This document shows, one piece after another, positions 8,702 to 17,650 of a stretch of DNA of 64,000 nt. Source of the DNA: an uncultured Bacillota bacterium. GTDB lineage: Bacteria; Bacillota; Clostridia; Peptostreptococcales; Anaerovoracaceae. The position numbers and the translations under genes are program-made. The notes under the pieces were generated by a model. It searched no databases. It was given only the letters and a program-made list of their open reading frames with translations, and was not told the origin of the DNA. The DNA is taken from NCBI GenBank assembly GCA_927441425.1, contig CAKMKG010000011.1:53472-117471 (forward strand), given 5' to 3'. Position 1 is the first letter of the stretch. Every line of letters starts with the position of its first letter.

Positions 8702-9888
8702 TAGAAGAAAGAAATACGTTTATCGTAAGATGCGGCGAGGTGGCGCTGAAAGGCCTGAATAAACCATACTTTGAGAGAATGCTGGTTGACAGAATTAAGC
8801 GTTCGCTAAAGAAGCATGTCGGAGTGGAAGTCAAACGGAATGAGGGCCTTATTTTCGTAAGGGCACAAAAAGAACTTGATCCCGATCTGATTATCGCTGA
8901 CATTTCAAGGGTGTTCGGTGTGGCTTCCATCAGCCCTGCTGTTGAAACAGCTTCCGATATGGATGAAATCGGGCAGGCAGCAGTGGAATATATGTTGCGA
9001 CTGATTGAAAAAAAGGGAGTAAAAACCTTCAAGGTCGATGCGAAACGCGCTGACAAGAACTTCCCTGTCAAATCTCCGGATATTGCGAAGATCATCGGCG
9101 CCAAGGTTTTAATCGGCTGCAAGGTGCTAAAGGTGGATGTACACAATCCCGACTGTTTGCTTTTTGTCGATGTAAGAAAAGATAAGTCCTATATTTATGA
9201 ACAGAAGATCTCTGGCTTCGGCGGTCTTCCTCTTGGCACCAACGGAAAAGGGATGATCCTGCTGTCCGGCGGAATTGATAGCCCTGTAGCAGCTTGGATG
9301 ATGGCAAAACGAGGTATGCTTATTGAGGCCGTTCATTTCCATTCCTACCCCTATACCAGCGAAAGAGCTCGGGAAAAGGTCATGGATCTGGCCGGTATCG
9401 TTGCAGGTTATTGTGGCAGATTTAAGATGCATATCATCAATCTTCTGCCAATTCAAGAATTGATCGTTCAAAACTGTCCGGAGGAAGAAACGACGATCCT
9501 AGTGCGACGATTCATGATGAAGATCGCGGAAAAGGTCGCTCAGGAAACCGACTGCTGTATGCTGATCACCGGTGAAAACCTGGGGCAGGTTGCAAGTCAG
9601 ACTGCGGAAGCACTTGTGGTAACCGACCATTCCGTACAAATGCCGGTCATGAGACCCCTCATTGCCATGGATAAGGTTGATATCATGGACATGGCGAAAA
9701 TGATCGGAACCTTTGAAACATCCATCCTGCCTTATGAGGATTGCTGTACCGTTTTTCTTCCCAAGCATCCGACAACAAAACCTAAGTTGACAAAGATTCT
9801 GGAATCGGAAGGCAGACTGGAAGTAGAACAATTGGTCGCAAACGCCGTTGCCTCCAAAGAAACAGTCACCATTTACCCAGTGGAATAA
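8698..9888 (+). CDS. thiI: ThiI, tRNA 4-thiouridine synthase
   Basis: A 396-residue enzyme that adenylates U8 of tRNA and transfers sulfur from the upstream desulfurase. It has an N-terminal ferredoxin-like/THUMP region (about 1-165) and a PP-loop ATPase domain with LLSGGIDSPVA near residue 190. The C-terminal rhodanese domain of E. coli ThiI is absent, as in Bacillus and other Firmicutes, so sulfur must come straight from the desulfurase. It overlaps the preceding gene by four bases and is followed by repeat copy B. Confidence 0.94.
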   Translation: MIEERNTFIVRCGEVALKGLNKPYFERMLVDRIKRSLKKHVGVEVKRNEGLIFVRAQKELDPDLIIADISRVFGVASISPAVETASDMDEIGQAAVEYMLRLIEKKGVKTFKVDAKRADKNFPVKSPDIAKIIGAKVLIGCKVLKVDVHNPDCLLFVDVRKDKSYIYEQKISGFGGLPLGTNGKGMILLSGGIDSPVAAWMMAKRGMLIEAVHFHSYPYTSERAREKVMDLAGIVAGYCGRFKMHIINLLPIQELIVQNCPEEETTILVRRFMMKIAEKVAQETDCCMLITGENLGQVASQTAEALVVTDHSVQMPVMRPLIAMDKVDIMDMAKMIGTFETSILPYEDCCTVFLPKHPTTKPKLTKILESEGRLEVEQLVANAVASKETVTIYPVE

Positions 9889-9909
9889 TGATAGCGCCTG
9901 CCGCGTGTG

Positions 9910-9991
9910 TTCTCTTAGGAGCCGCCGTCTTTCAATGCGTAGCAAGCTTCGCTTGCGTAGGAGTTCCGTTCACGGAACGTTGAAAATACTT
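9910..9991. repeat. Hairpin-rich intergenic repeat, copy B
   Basis: A shortened, inverted copy of element A. The stretch from AATGCGTAGCAAGC to AATACTTTTT is the reverse complement of the left part of copy A, with one mismatch near the end. The left half is contracted. It lies directly after thiI, so two copies in opposite orientation flank the desulfurase-thiI pair. Confidence 0.7.
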
Positions 9992-10038
9992 TTTTCTGTA
10001 TTTCGACAAAAATAGAACCAAATCCCCTGAATCTCTTA

Positions 10039-10067
10039 GCGACAGGATGCAGACAAGCCTGTATAAT
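10039..10067 (+). promoter_or_regulatory. Possible promoter of the spoIIA operon
   Basis: TATAAT at 10062-10067 with a weak GCGACA at 10039-10044, 17 bases apart. An AGGAT motif within the spacer could instead belong to a sigma-H promoter, which drives spoIIA in Bacillus; the -10 fits sigma-H poorly. Low certainty as to which sigma factor reads it. Confidence 0.35.
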
Positions 10068-10088
10068 CGGAGAAGAGGGGGTTTTTTT

Positions 10089-10466
10089 ATGCAGATAGAA
10101 TTTGAAATGATCGATGATATTTTGATTGCGGATCTAGATGGTGAGTTGGACCACCATACCTCGGCAGTTATCAGAGAAGAGATCGATAAGACTGTAGATG
10201 CCTTTCATTCAAAACATCTCATATTTAATTTTGAAAAAGTTACCTTCATGGATAGCTCTGGAATCGGCGTTATTATGGGTCGATATAATAAAATTTCACT
10301 ATTAGGCGGCAGGCTGGTGATAACGGGCTGCAATGAATATATTGACAGGATTCTGGATATGGCAGGAATCTATACGATAACGCTCAGAATCGATACTGTT
10401 GCTGAGTCCATTGAAAAACTAGCATCGGAAACGAATGATGAGGAGGCAGAAGGCAGCAATGAATAA
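10089..10466 (+). CDS. spoIIAA: SpoIIAA, anti-sigma F factor antagonist
   Basis: A STAS-domain protein of 125 residues that binds SpoIIAB in the forespore and frees sigma-F. The phosphorylated serine is in the family motif FMDSSGIGV near residue 58. The start at ATG 10089 follows GAGGGGG; the track start 14 codons earlier lies in the leader. The gene overlaps spoIIAB by a few bases in a canonical spoIIAA-AB-AC order. Confidence 0.93.
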   Translation: MQIEFEMIDDILIADLDGELDHHTSAVIREEIDKTVDAFHSKHLIFNFEKVTFMDSSGIGVIMGRYNKISLLGGRLVITGCNEYIDRILDMAGIYTITLRIDTVAESIEKLASETNDEEAEGSNE

Positions 10467-10917
10467 TAAAAACGGAAAAGATATCATTTTAAATCGAATG
10501 AAGCTGGAATTTTTAAGCAGATCCGAAAATGAAAGCTTTGCGCGGGTTGCGGTAGCAGCATTTGCAGCACCTTTGGATCCAACCGTCGAGGAACTGACAG
10601 AAATAAAAACTGCGGTGTCCGAAGCGGTAAGCAATGCGATCATCCACGCATACGCAGAGGCTGAGGACGGAACGGTCACCGTCGAGTGCATGATCAGTGG
10701 GGACAGAAGGGTTACCATTATTGTTACAGACACCGGAATAGGAATCGAAGATGTAGTACGGGCAAGAGAGCCTCTTTACACTTCAAAGCCTGGGGAGGAA
10801 CGTTCGGGTATGGGTTTTACCGTCATGGAGAGCTTTATGGATAAGCTGGAGGTGGAGTCTGCTCCTGATAAGGGCACCAGGATCACAATGATTAAAAATC
10901 TGGATTATGTCCTATGA
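10459..10917 (+). CDS. spoIIAB: SpoIIAB, anti-sigma F factor and kinase
   Basis: A GHKL-fold serine kinase of 152 residues that holds sigma-F inactive and phosphorylates SpoIIAA. The ATP-binding boxes are visible: N-box [12 protein letters not shown]1 box DTGIGI, and G2 box SGMGFTVM. The start at 10459 overlaps the end of spoIIAA by eight bases and has GAAGG close upstream; an in-frame ATG at 10435 is possible but lies further from any good binding site. The end overlaps sigF by ATGA. Confidence 0.93.
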   Translation: MNNKNGKDIILNRMKLEFLSRSENESFARVAVAAFAAPLDPTVEELTEIKTAVSEAVSNAIIHAYAEAEDGTVTVECMISGDRRVTIIVTDTGIGIEDVVRAREPLYTSKPGEERSGMGFTVMESFMDKLEVESAPDKGTRITMIKNLDYVL

Positions 10918-11645
10918 GCTCCAATTACGTGACAAGAAGTAAAGAGGATACATACGATCTGATTGAACTCGCAAAAGGCGGAAATGAATGGGCCAGAGAA
11001 GAATTGATCAAGCAAAACACAGGATTGGTTAAAAATATAGCATTAAAATTCATAGGAACCGGATATGAACTGGATGATTTGCTTCAAATTGGGTATATTG
11101 GTCTTTTGAAAGCCGTTGATCGGTTCGACAGTAGCTATGGGGTGATGTTTTCCACTTACGCAGTACCCATGATCCTGGGGGAAATCAGACGATATCTCAG
11201 GGATGACGGAAGAATCAAAGTCGGAAGACAGGTCAAGCAGAGTATTAAGAATATGAAGCACATGCAGGAAGCGTTTTATAATGAGAATGGACGGTATCCG
11301 AAAGTGAGTGAGCTGGCTGATTTAATGGAGATGGAAACAGAGCAAATCCTCAACTTGATGGAAGCAAGCGACGCATTGACAAATCTTGAAAGTCTGGATG
11401 ATCCGGACCGACAGGAGCGTCAAGGAGGAGAACCATATACCGATACGGAACAGCGAAATATCGATATGATCCATTTGAAGAGTATGATCGGAAAATTATC
11501 AAACAAAGAAAGACAGATTATTGTATTGAGATACTTCAAAGATATGACGCAGCAACAGGTGGCAGATTTAATGGGGATTTCACAGGTGCAGGTATCAAGG
11601 ATCGAAAAACGGGTGCTGACGACACTGAGAGAGGAAATGATATAG
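10914..11645 (+). CDS. sigF: RNA polymerase sigma-F factor (SpoIIAC)
   Basis: Forespore-specific sigma-70 family factor, 243 residues. Region 2 is seen in [22 protein letters not shown] and [15 protein letters not shown], region 3 in the following helical block, and region 4 in the C-terminal helix-turn-helix ([23 protein letters not shown]). Gene order and overlap with spoIIAB identify it as sigma-F rather than sigma-G. A terminator hairpin follows after about 30 bases. Confidence 0.94.
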   Translation: MSSNYVTRSKEDTYDLIELAKGGNEWAREELIKQNTGLVKNIALKFIGTGYELDDLLQIGYIGLLKAVDRFDSSYGVMFSTYAVPMILGEIRRYLRDDGRIKVGRQVKQSIKNMKHMQEAFYNENGRYPKVSELADLMEMETEQILNLMEASDALTNLESLDDPDRQERQGGEPYTDTEQRNIDMIHLKSMIGKLSNKERQIIVLRYFKDMTQQQVADLMGISQVQVSRIEKRVLTTLREEMI

Positions 11646-11673
11646 ACTATGGTTCCGGTCAGGTGATGATACA

Positions 11674-11711
11674 AAAAAAGCGTAGTGATGGTTACATCTC
11701 AACGCTTTTTT
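11674..11711 (+). terminator. Terminator of the spoIIA operon
   Basis: AAAAAAGCGT ... ACGCTTTTTT with an inner GATG/CATC pairing and a T-rich tail. The A/T flanks would let it also stop transcripts from the opposite lipoprotein gene. Confidence 0.8.
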
Positions 11712-11749
11712 CTTTTTATAATTAATTGTTCCGCTTTTTCAATCTATTC

Positions 11750-12367
11750 CTATTCACCTTGAAATTCTTCTGAATCTCTGTTCCACTCTGGGAAATCAAG
11801 GATTTCGGGAGCCGGATAATCTATTCCGAGGATTGCAACTACATTGCCTTTGCTGTCGTGGATCGGTGCGAAAGACGACCAGACAGGATCATCCACATCA
11901 TTGTCCCATGCGGATGGTGCAGGGGTAGGAGTTCCCTCCATCGCGGCGACAAACTGAGCTTCCGTTTCGTATTGATTCAGCCAGTCATCCGGTTCTACAG
12001 ACCCATCTACCGTAATATCAAAGAAACCATCTTCAGGGTCTACATCAATCAAGCAATAAACATAATATGCACCACATTCTTCTCTAAATCCATCAAGAGT
12101 TGCCTTCATAGCATCATATCCCTCAAAATCTCTGGCTATTCCGGAATCCATCAGAGCAACATGCTGATCACCAAATTCGCCGTCAAGCTGAGCTGCATAA
12201 CCGACTGCAAGATCGGTAACCTTATCCATAACTGCCTGCACCTCTGCAGGAGTTTCGGAACCTTCTTGTTCTGGCTCAGCGGGTTCTTGACCGCCGCATC
12301 CGGCAAAGGTTGCCAGGATAAGACTTACTGCTAGGAAAATAACAAACCATCTTGAGTTTTTTTTCAT
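11750..12367 (-). CDS. Lipoprotein with a Cache-like sensor domain
   Basis: A 205-residue predicted lipoprotein: a basic start, a hydrophobic signal segment and a lipobox (FAGC, lipidated Cys24). An acidic linker follows. The body looks like the extracytoplasmic Cache domain of chemoreceptors and histidine kinases: a YYVYCLID strand, DGSVEPDDW, then a PVWSSFAPIHDSKGNVVAILGIDY block ending the domain. There is no kinase, methyl-accepting or cyclase part, so it is a stand-alone sensor-like domain tethered outside the membrane. No partner gene is adjacent. The domain call is from pattern only and the ligand is unknown. Confidence 0.65.
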   Translation of the reverse strand: MKKNSRWFVIFLAVSLILATFAGCGGQEPAEPEQEGSETPAEVQAVMDKVTDLAVGYAAQLDGEFGDQHVALMDSGIARDFEGYDAMKATLDGFREECGAYYVYCLIDVDPEDGFFDITVDGSVEPDDWLNQYETEAQFVAAMEGTPTPAPSAWDNDVDDPVWSSFAPIHDSKGNVVAILGIDYPAPEILDFPEWNRDSEEFQGE

Positions 12368-12865
12368 ATTATTCCTCCTTTAGAAATAATAACAAGATAA
12401 AATTGATTAACTTATTTTAACAAACATAACAAGTTTCGTCAATGATGTGCTTATAAAATAAGAGTTCGGAAAGGATTTTTTTAACAGAAAACCTTGGGAA
12501 AGCGATCAATATTTATTGGTAATATTAGATTCATTTTTTGGTAATTAGACCATCAGAATCCCAATGTGCAATGCTGCGAAGAAAAGGCCAAAACATCTGA
12601 ATTTTCAGTATATTCAGGGTATTTACGTATCCTAAAAAAAACAAAGAAATAAGTCAAGAAAAGGTTGCAAAACGATTTAAAATGTTGTTTACTTGTAATG
12701 TATAGTGTTATTTTTATAACGAAGCGCAGGAGGTCCCCACCGCCTCGTTGAAATGCAGATGTTAGAACTTTTTCTACTTTCTAAGATGTTCTACAGAAGC
12801 ATTATAACAATAAGTCGTAACGATCCTAAAAGAGACGTGATAAATTTAATTTAAGGAGGCTAAAC
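12368..12865. other. 498-base non-coding region before bcd
   Basis: AT-rich, with no convincing ORF and no riboswitch that I recognise. Near 12693-12720 there is a plausible promoter (TTGTAA, 16 bases, TATAAC). It is followed by a short inverted repeat (AACGA ... TCGTT) around a GGAGG at 12720-12750. The last part is the bcd ribosome binding site AAGGAGG. The leftmost part is upstream of the divergent lipoprotein gene. Confidence 0.4.
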
Positions 12866-14011
12866 ATGAACTTTCAACTAACGAAAGAACAAGAATTAGT
12901 AAGAAAAATGGTAAGAGAGTTTGCTGTGAATGACGTGGAGCCGATCGCTGCTGACATTGACAAAGAACACAGATTCCCTGTTGAGAATGTGAAAAAGATG
13001 GGGGAATATGGTTTGCTTGGCGTACCATTTCCTACTGAGCTTGGTGGAGCAGGTGGAGATCATATCTCCTATGCGATCACCGTTGAAGAATTGTCAAGAG
13101 TGTGCGCATCAACAGGTGTAATCTGTTCCGCTCATACATCCCTCTGTGCATGGCCAATTTGGGCATGGGGTACGGAGGAACAGAAACAGAAGTACATGAT
13201 TCCATTAGCCAAGGGTGAAAAGCTCGGCGCATTCGGATTAACAGAGCCTAATGCAGGTACTGATGCCGGTGGACAGCAGACAAGAGCCATTGATATGGGA
13301 GATCACTGGTTAATCAACGGTGCGAAAGTATTTATTACGAATGGCGGCTATGCCGAGACATTCGTTGTATTGGCAATGACTGACAAGGCAAAGGGTACAA
13401 AAGGCGGAATCAGCGCTTTTATCGTTGAGAAGGGCTTTGAAGGATTCTCCATTGGAAAGACAGAAGATAAGATGGGTATCTGTGGATCCTCCACAACAGA
13501 ATTGATCTTTCAGAATTGTAAAGTTCCGAAGGAAAATCTGCTTGGCAAGGTCGGGGAAGGCTTTAAGGTTGCTATGTCTACTCTAGATGGCGGCCGTATC
13601 GGGATTGCATCTCAGGCGCTTGGTATTGCACAGGGTGCATTTGACGTTACAGTTGAGTACATGAAATCTAGAAAACAGTTTGGAAAAAAGCTTTCTCAAA
13701 TGGAAGCGCTTCAGTTTGAAATTGCTGACATGAAAACCAGAATTGAAGCTTCCAGATTATTGATTTATAAGGCTGCAGACATGAAGGATAAGCACCTTGC
13801 TTATGGTCCTGCTTCTGCTATGGCCAAATTATATGCTGCGGAAACCGCGATGTATGTCACTACCAAGGCTGTACAGCTTCACGGTGGTTATGGATATACC
13901 AAGGATTATCCGGTTGAGAGAATGATGAGAGACGCTAAAATCACTGAAATTTATGAAGGTACTTCAGAAGTTCAGAAGATCGTTATCGCAGCATCAGTAT
14001 TTGGTAAATAA
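12866..14011 (+). CDS. bcd: Butyryl-CoA dehydrogenase
   Basis: A FAD acyl-CoA dehydrogenase of 381 residues that reduces crotonyl-CoA to butyryl-CoA. Family landmarks are FGLTEPNAGTDAGG (FAD/substrate site), QLHGGYGYTKDYPVER, and the catalytic glutamate in YEGTSEVQ near residue 367. Directly followed by etfB and etfA, so it is the bifurcating Bcd-EtfBA unit known from butyrate-forming Clostridia. It starts at ATG 12866 after AAGGAGG. Confidence 0.95.
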   Translation: MNFQLTKEQELVRKMVREFAVNDVEPIAADIDKEHRFPVENVKKMGEYGLLGVPFPTELGGAGGDHISYAITVEELSRVCASTGVICSAHTSLCAWPIWAWGTEEQKQKYMIPLAKGEKLGAFGLTEPNAGTDAGGQQTRAIDMGDHWLINGAKVFITNGGYAETFVVLAMTDKAKGTKGGISAFIVEKGFEGFSIGKTEDKMGICGSSTTELIFQNCKVPKENLLGKVGEGFKVAMSTLDGGRIGIASQALGIAQGAFDVTVEYMKSRKQFGKKLSQMEALQFEIADMKTRIEASRLLIYKAADMKDKHLAYGPASAMAKLYAAETAMYVTTKAVQLHGGYGYTKDYPVERMMRDAKITEIYEGTSEVQKIVIAASVFGK

Positions 14012-14031
14012 TTAAGAAGGAGGATATAACA

Positions 14032-14832
14032 ATGGCATTTAAAATTATTGTCTGCGCAAAGCAGGTTCCTGATACGAACGAAATCAAGATCGATCCGGTT
14101 AAAAAGACTTTAATTAGAGAAGGCGTTCCAAGCATTTTAAACCACGACGATGCAAACGCGCTGGAAGAAGCATTAAAAATAAAAGATATGTATCCTGATA
14201 CCCATATTACAGTTGTAACTATGGGACCTCCACAGGCAAAGGATATGTTGATGGAATGTCTTGCGAAGGGAGCAGACGAAGGGGTTCTCGTCAGTGACAG
14301 AGCAGTTGGAGGATCTGATACATGGGCAACTTCCAATGCACTTGCTGCTGCGATCCTTAAACTCGGAGATTGTGACCTCTTGTTTGCAGGAAGACAGGCC
14401 ATTGACGGAGATACTGCACAGGTTGGACCTCAGCTTGCAGAAAAACTGGGATTACCGCAGGTAACTTATGTGACAGAATTTAAAATCGACAAAAATATGA
14501 AAGACATCACAGTAAAAAGAGCCATGGAAGACGGGTATGAGTTGATCAAGATCCAGACTCCTTGCATGCTTACTGCAATCAAAGAACTGAATAAACCAAG
14601 ATATATGTCCATCAACGGCATCTTTGGCTTAAAGAACAAAGAAATTAAGGTTTGGAATGCGAAGGACATCGAGGTTGACCTTGCAACTGTAGGTCTTGAC
14701 GCTTCTCCAACGAACGTTTATCGCTCATTTACACCTGCTCCGAAGGGAAAAGGGAAGATGATCGAGGCGGACACAGAAAAAGAAGCTGCGCAGTCGCTTT
14801 TAATCAACTTAAAAGCGAAGCATGTAATCTAA
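14032..14832 (+). CDS. etfB: Electron transfer flavoprotein, beta subunit
   Basis: A 266-residue EtfB (CAKQVPDTNEIKIDP start, ADEGVLVSDRAVGG and AGRQAIDGDTAQVGP blocks). In bifurcating ETFs this subunit carries the FAD that takes electrons from NADH and splits them to ferredoxin and to Bcd. It is 20 bases after bcd and 18 before etfA, each with AAGGAGG or similar. Confidence 0.94.
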   Translation: MAFKIIVCAKQVPDTNEIKIDPVKKTLIREGVPSILNHDDANALEEALKIKDMYPDTHITVVTMGPPQAKDMLMECLAKGADEGVLVSDRAVGGSDTWATSNALAAAILKLGDCDLLFAGRQAIDGDTAQVGPQLAEKLGLPQVTYVTEFKIDKNMKDITVKRAMEDGYELIKIQTPCMLTAIKELNKPRYMSINGIFGLKNKEIKVWNAKDIEVDLATVGLDASPTNVYRSFTPAPKGKGKMIEADTEKEAAQSLLINLKAKHVI

Positions 14833-14850
14833 GAAGGAGGAGGAATTGAA

Positions 14851-16134
14851 ATGGCAATTATAGTTATTAAAGATAAATGTAAAGGATGTAAACTATGCAT
14901 CAAGGCCTGTCCATTTGAAGCAATCGACATGGATGGTAAGCTGGCCGTCATCAATGAAAAATGTACTGCCTGTAACCAGTGTATCCCTTCCTGTAAATTC
15001 GATGCGATCATAAAGACAGAGTCGGAAGACGGTCCGGTGGATCTTTCCGCATACAAAAACATTTGGGTTTATGCAGAACAGAGAAAAGGAAAGCTTTTAA
15101 ATGTTGCATTGGAACTGATCGGGGAAGGCCATAGATTATCAAGAGAAATCAGTGATGATGCTAAGGTTTGTGCTCTCATCGTTGGAAATAACGTCGAACA
15201 TATTGCAAAAGAATGTTTTGAATACGGGGCAGACTCCGTATATCTCATAGAAGATCCTCTTCTTGAGAATTACACAACAGATGGATATACAAAGGTTATC
15301 GTAGATGCGGTTAAGGAATACAAGCCGGAAATCGTTATTTACGGTGCGACTCATATCGGGAGAGACCTCGCTCCGAGAGTAGCTGCCAGATTGAACACCG
15401 GGTTGACAGCAGACTGTACCAGACTTGACGTTAAGGTTTCCAGTTATATCGATTATGCAGTGAAAAACACTACTTTGGATGTATCCTCACTGGATCCAAA
15501 CTCAGAGGATAAGGGATTGAAACAGACTCGTCCTGCTTTCGGCGGAAACCTGATGGCAACGATCATCTGTCCGAAGACAAGACCTCAAATGTCAACGGTA
15601 AGACCTGGCGTTATGCAGAAGAGAGAAAGAAAAATCGGTGCTGCCGGTGAATTGGTTAAAGTTAAGCCTGTTATCGCCAAGAGTGATATCAAAATCGAAA
15701 TCCTTGACATCGTGAAATCAGCGAAAGAAATCGTATCATTGACTGATGCCGAAATCATCTGCTCCGGCGGCCGTGGTCTTGGTGATCCTTCTGGATTCGA
15801 GCTGATCAAAAAGCTTGCAGATAAGGTTGGGGGGGTTGTTGGCTCTTCCAGAGCTGCGGTAGATTCCGGTTGGATCGATCATTCCCATCAGGTTGGGCAG
15901 ACAGGAACAACCGTTAAGCCTAAGATCTACTTTGCCTGCGGTATTTCCGGAGCAATTCAGCATCTGGCTGGCATGCAGACCTCAGATATCATCATAGCCA
16001 TCAACAAGGATCCGGATGCTCCGATCTTTGAAGTGGCCGATTACGGAATTGTTGGTGATCTGTACAAGGTGATCCCTCAGATCATTGAACAGTGGGATGA
16101 TGCAGAAGCACTGTATGATGCAACAACAAAATAA
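14851..16134 (+). CDS. etfA: Electron transfer flavoprotein alpha subunit with N-terminal ferredoxin domain
   Basis: A 427-residue EtfA, about 90 longer than usual because residues 1-60 form a two-cluster ferredoxin. The cysteines are C10, C13, C16, C20 and C38, C41, C44, C48, each set followed by Pro or Lys as in 2[4Fe-4S] ferredoxins. The rest is a normal EtfA with the C-terminal FAD domain ([42 protein letters not shown]). The same fusion is known in CarE of the Acetobacterium caffeoyl-CoA reductase complex. It probably offers a built-in relay to free ferredoxin. Last gene of the bcd operon. Confidence 0.94.
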   Translation: MAIIVIKDKCKGCKLCIKACPFEAIDMDGKLAVINEKCTACNQCIPSCKFDAIIKTESEDGPVDLSAYKNIWVYAEQRKGKLLNVALELIGEGHRLSREISDDAKVCALIVGNNVEHIAKECFEYGADSVYLIEDPLLENYTTDGYTKVIVDAVKEYKPEIVIYGATHIGRDLAPRVAARLNTGLTADCTRLDVKVSSYIDYAVKNTTLDVSSLDPNSEDKGLKQTRPAFGGNLMATIICPKTRPQMSTVRPGVMQKRERKIGAAGELVKVKPVIAKSDIKIEILDIVKSAKEIVSLTDAEIICSGGRGLGDPSGFELIKKLADKVGGVVGSSRAAVDSGWIDHSHQVGQTGTTVKPKIYFACGISGAIQHLAGMQTSDIIIAINKDPDAPIFEVADYGIVGDLYKVIPQIIEQWDDAEALYDATTK

Positions 16135-16145
16135 ATATCACCCTA

Positions 16146-16300
16146 GTCTTCTTCATTCGCCGGTGGCGAATCGCATCATTAAGCTGCCCCTTACGGTGCA
16201 GAATGCTGCCTTTTTTCCCCAAGCTCGCTTGGATTGGCAAAACGGACAGCAGGGAGCGAAGCGACTCGGAGTTCCGGAACGGAACGTTGCCAAAGCTCAT
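16146..16300. repeat. Hairpin-rich intergenic repeat, copy C
   Basis: A diverged member of the same family as copies A and B. It shares GGCAAAACGGACAGC and GGAGTTCCG..ACGGAACGTTG with the reverse complement of copy A. Extra small hairpins are present, such as ATTCGCCGGTGGCGAAT. It sits right after etfA. Confidence 0.6.
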
Positions 16301-16350
16301 TCGGAAGACTTCCGTGATAATAGCATAAATAACCTGATAGAAGACAGAAG

Positions 16351-16385
16351 AGACCGACTCAAGTAAAATTGAGGCGGTCTTTTTT
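16351..16385 (+). terminator. Terminator after the bcd-etfBA operon
   Basis: AGACCGACTCAA / TTGAGGCGGTCT stem with one mismatch and a six-base loop, followed by TTTTTT. Confidence 0.8.
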
Positions 16386-16505
16386 ATAATGTTAAAGGAG
16401 TCCTACACAACTTTCACATAAATTTAACCTCCTGTTAAAAACAATTTTATATTCAAGGAATATAGTATAACTATATCAGGATGCCTTCCGGGGAAAGGAG
16501 TAATT

Positions 16506-17639
16506 ATGAAGATTGCAATTTTTACCGATACGTTTTATCCACAAATCAATGGGGTCACTAACACGCTGGGAAAAATAACGAAGTATTTCGAAAGGGAGAA
16601 TATAGAATATAAAATTTTCGCACCAAGATATGATGACCATACCGATTTATCCGCAGAGAGGTTTTACAGTCTAAAGTTCTTTCTATATCCGGACTGCCGG
16701 ATAGCACTTCCAAACGTATTCCGGATATCTCAGACGCTGTCGGATTTCAAACCGGATCTCATCCACCTGATGACCGAATTCAATATGGGGTTAACCGGTC
16801 TTCACTACGGGAAAAAATATGATATTCCGACGATTTCAAGTTATTGCACCAACTTCTCTCAATATACCGATTATTATAAACTGGACTTTCTAAAACAAGG
16901 CATATGGGATTACATGAGATGGTTTCATAACCAAAACAGCATCACCCTGTGCCCCTCCCAGGAAGCTCAAAAGTTATTGAAACAGCATGATATTGGAAAT
17001 ACAGGAATCTTTTCAAGGGGAATCGATATGCAGAAATTTCATCCCGGTTACAGAAATGACAACTTGCGAAGGGAGCTCGGCATTGAAAATAAAATTGTAT
17101 TTTTGTACGTTGGAAGAGTGTCGATTGAAAAAGATTTGGATGTATTATGCAATAGCTATAAAGCAGTAAAAGAGAAATATAAAGATAGAATTACTCTGAT
17201 CCTAACTGGTGATGGTCCCTATCTTGAAAAGTGCAAAGCTGCACTTCCTGCCGACTCCATATTTACGGGTTTTAAAAAGGGAAAAGAGCTATCTGAGATT
17301 TATGCTTCCGCGGACATATTTGTATGTCCTTCTTCAACGGAAACTTTTGGAAATGTTGCATTAGAAGCGATGGCATCCGGGCTACCTGTGATCGGGGCCG
17401 ATGCAGGCGGACTGAAAGAAATCATTACTCACAGAAAAAACGGACTGAAGTTCAAGCCAAGGGACGCAAGCGGGATGACTAATTGCATGACAGAGCTGAT
17501 CGAAAATAAAAGTCTAGGTGATTTTTTAAGCATTAATGGAATCAAATACAGTAAAAGCAGGTCATGGGATGAGATCATCAGCAAACTGATCTTTATGTAT
17601 AGAGACGTTATTGATGAAAGAGTTACGATTAGTGCGTAA
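16506..17639 (+). CDS. Glycosyltransferase, family GT4
   Basis: A 377-residue GT-B-fold glycosyltransferase. The N-terminal half begins IAIFTDTFYPQINGVTNT; the C-terminal half has YVGRVSIEKDLD and the donor-binding E-x7-E motif STETFGNVALEAMASGLPV. It resembles enzymes that add sugars to diacylglycerol or phosphatidylinositol-type lipids. The next gene makes UDP-glucuronate, so a glucuronosyl or glucosyl transfer to a lipid or wall polymer is inferred. An inverted repeat (ATATAGT ATA ACTATAT) lies about 35 bases upstream, possibly part of the promoter. Substrates are not determinable here. Confidence 0.85.
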   Translation: MKIAIFTDTFYPQINGVTNTLGKITKYFERENIEYKIFAPRYDDHTDLSAERFYSLKFFLYPDCRIALPNVFRISQTLSDFKPDLIHLMTEFNMGLTGLHYGKKYDIPTISSYCTNFSQYTDYYKLDFLKQGIWDYMRWFHNQNSITLCPSQEAQKLLKQHDIGNTGIFSRGIDMQKFHPGYRNDNLRRELGIENKIVFLYVGRVSIEKDLDVLCNSYKAVKEKYKDRITLILTGDGPYLEKCKAALPADSIFTGFKKGKELSEIYASADIFVCPSSTETFGNVALEAMASGLPVIGADAGGLKEIITHRKNGLKFKPRDASGMTNCMTELIENKSLGDFLSINGIKYSKSRSWDEIISKLIFMYRDVIDERVTISA

Positions 17640-17650
17640 AGGGGTTATGA

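Noticed and set aside
7306-16300. CRISPR-like array from the repeated elements
   Set aside because: The copies are far apart, in both orientations and of different length; there is no regular spacer pattern and no cas gene.
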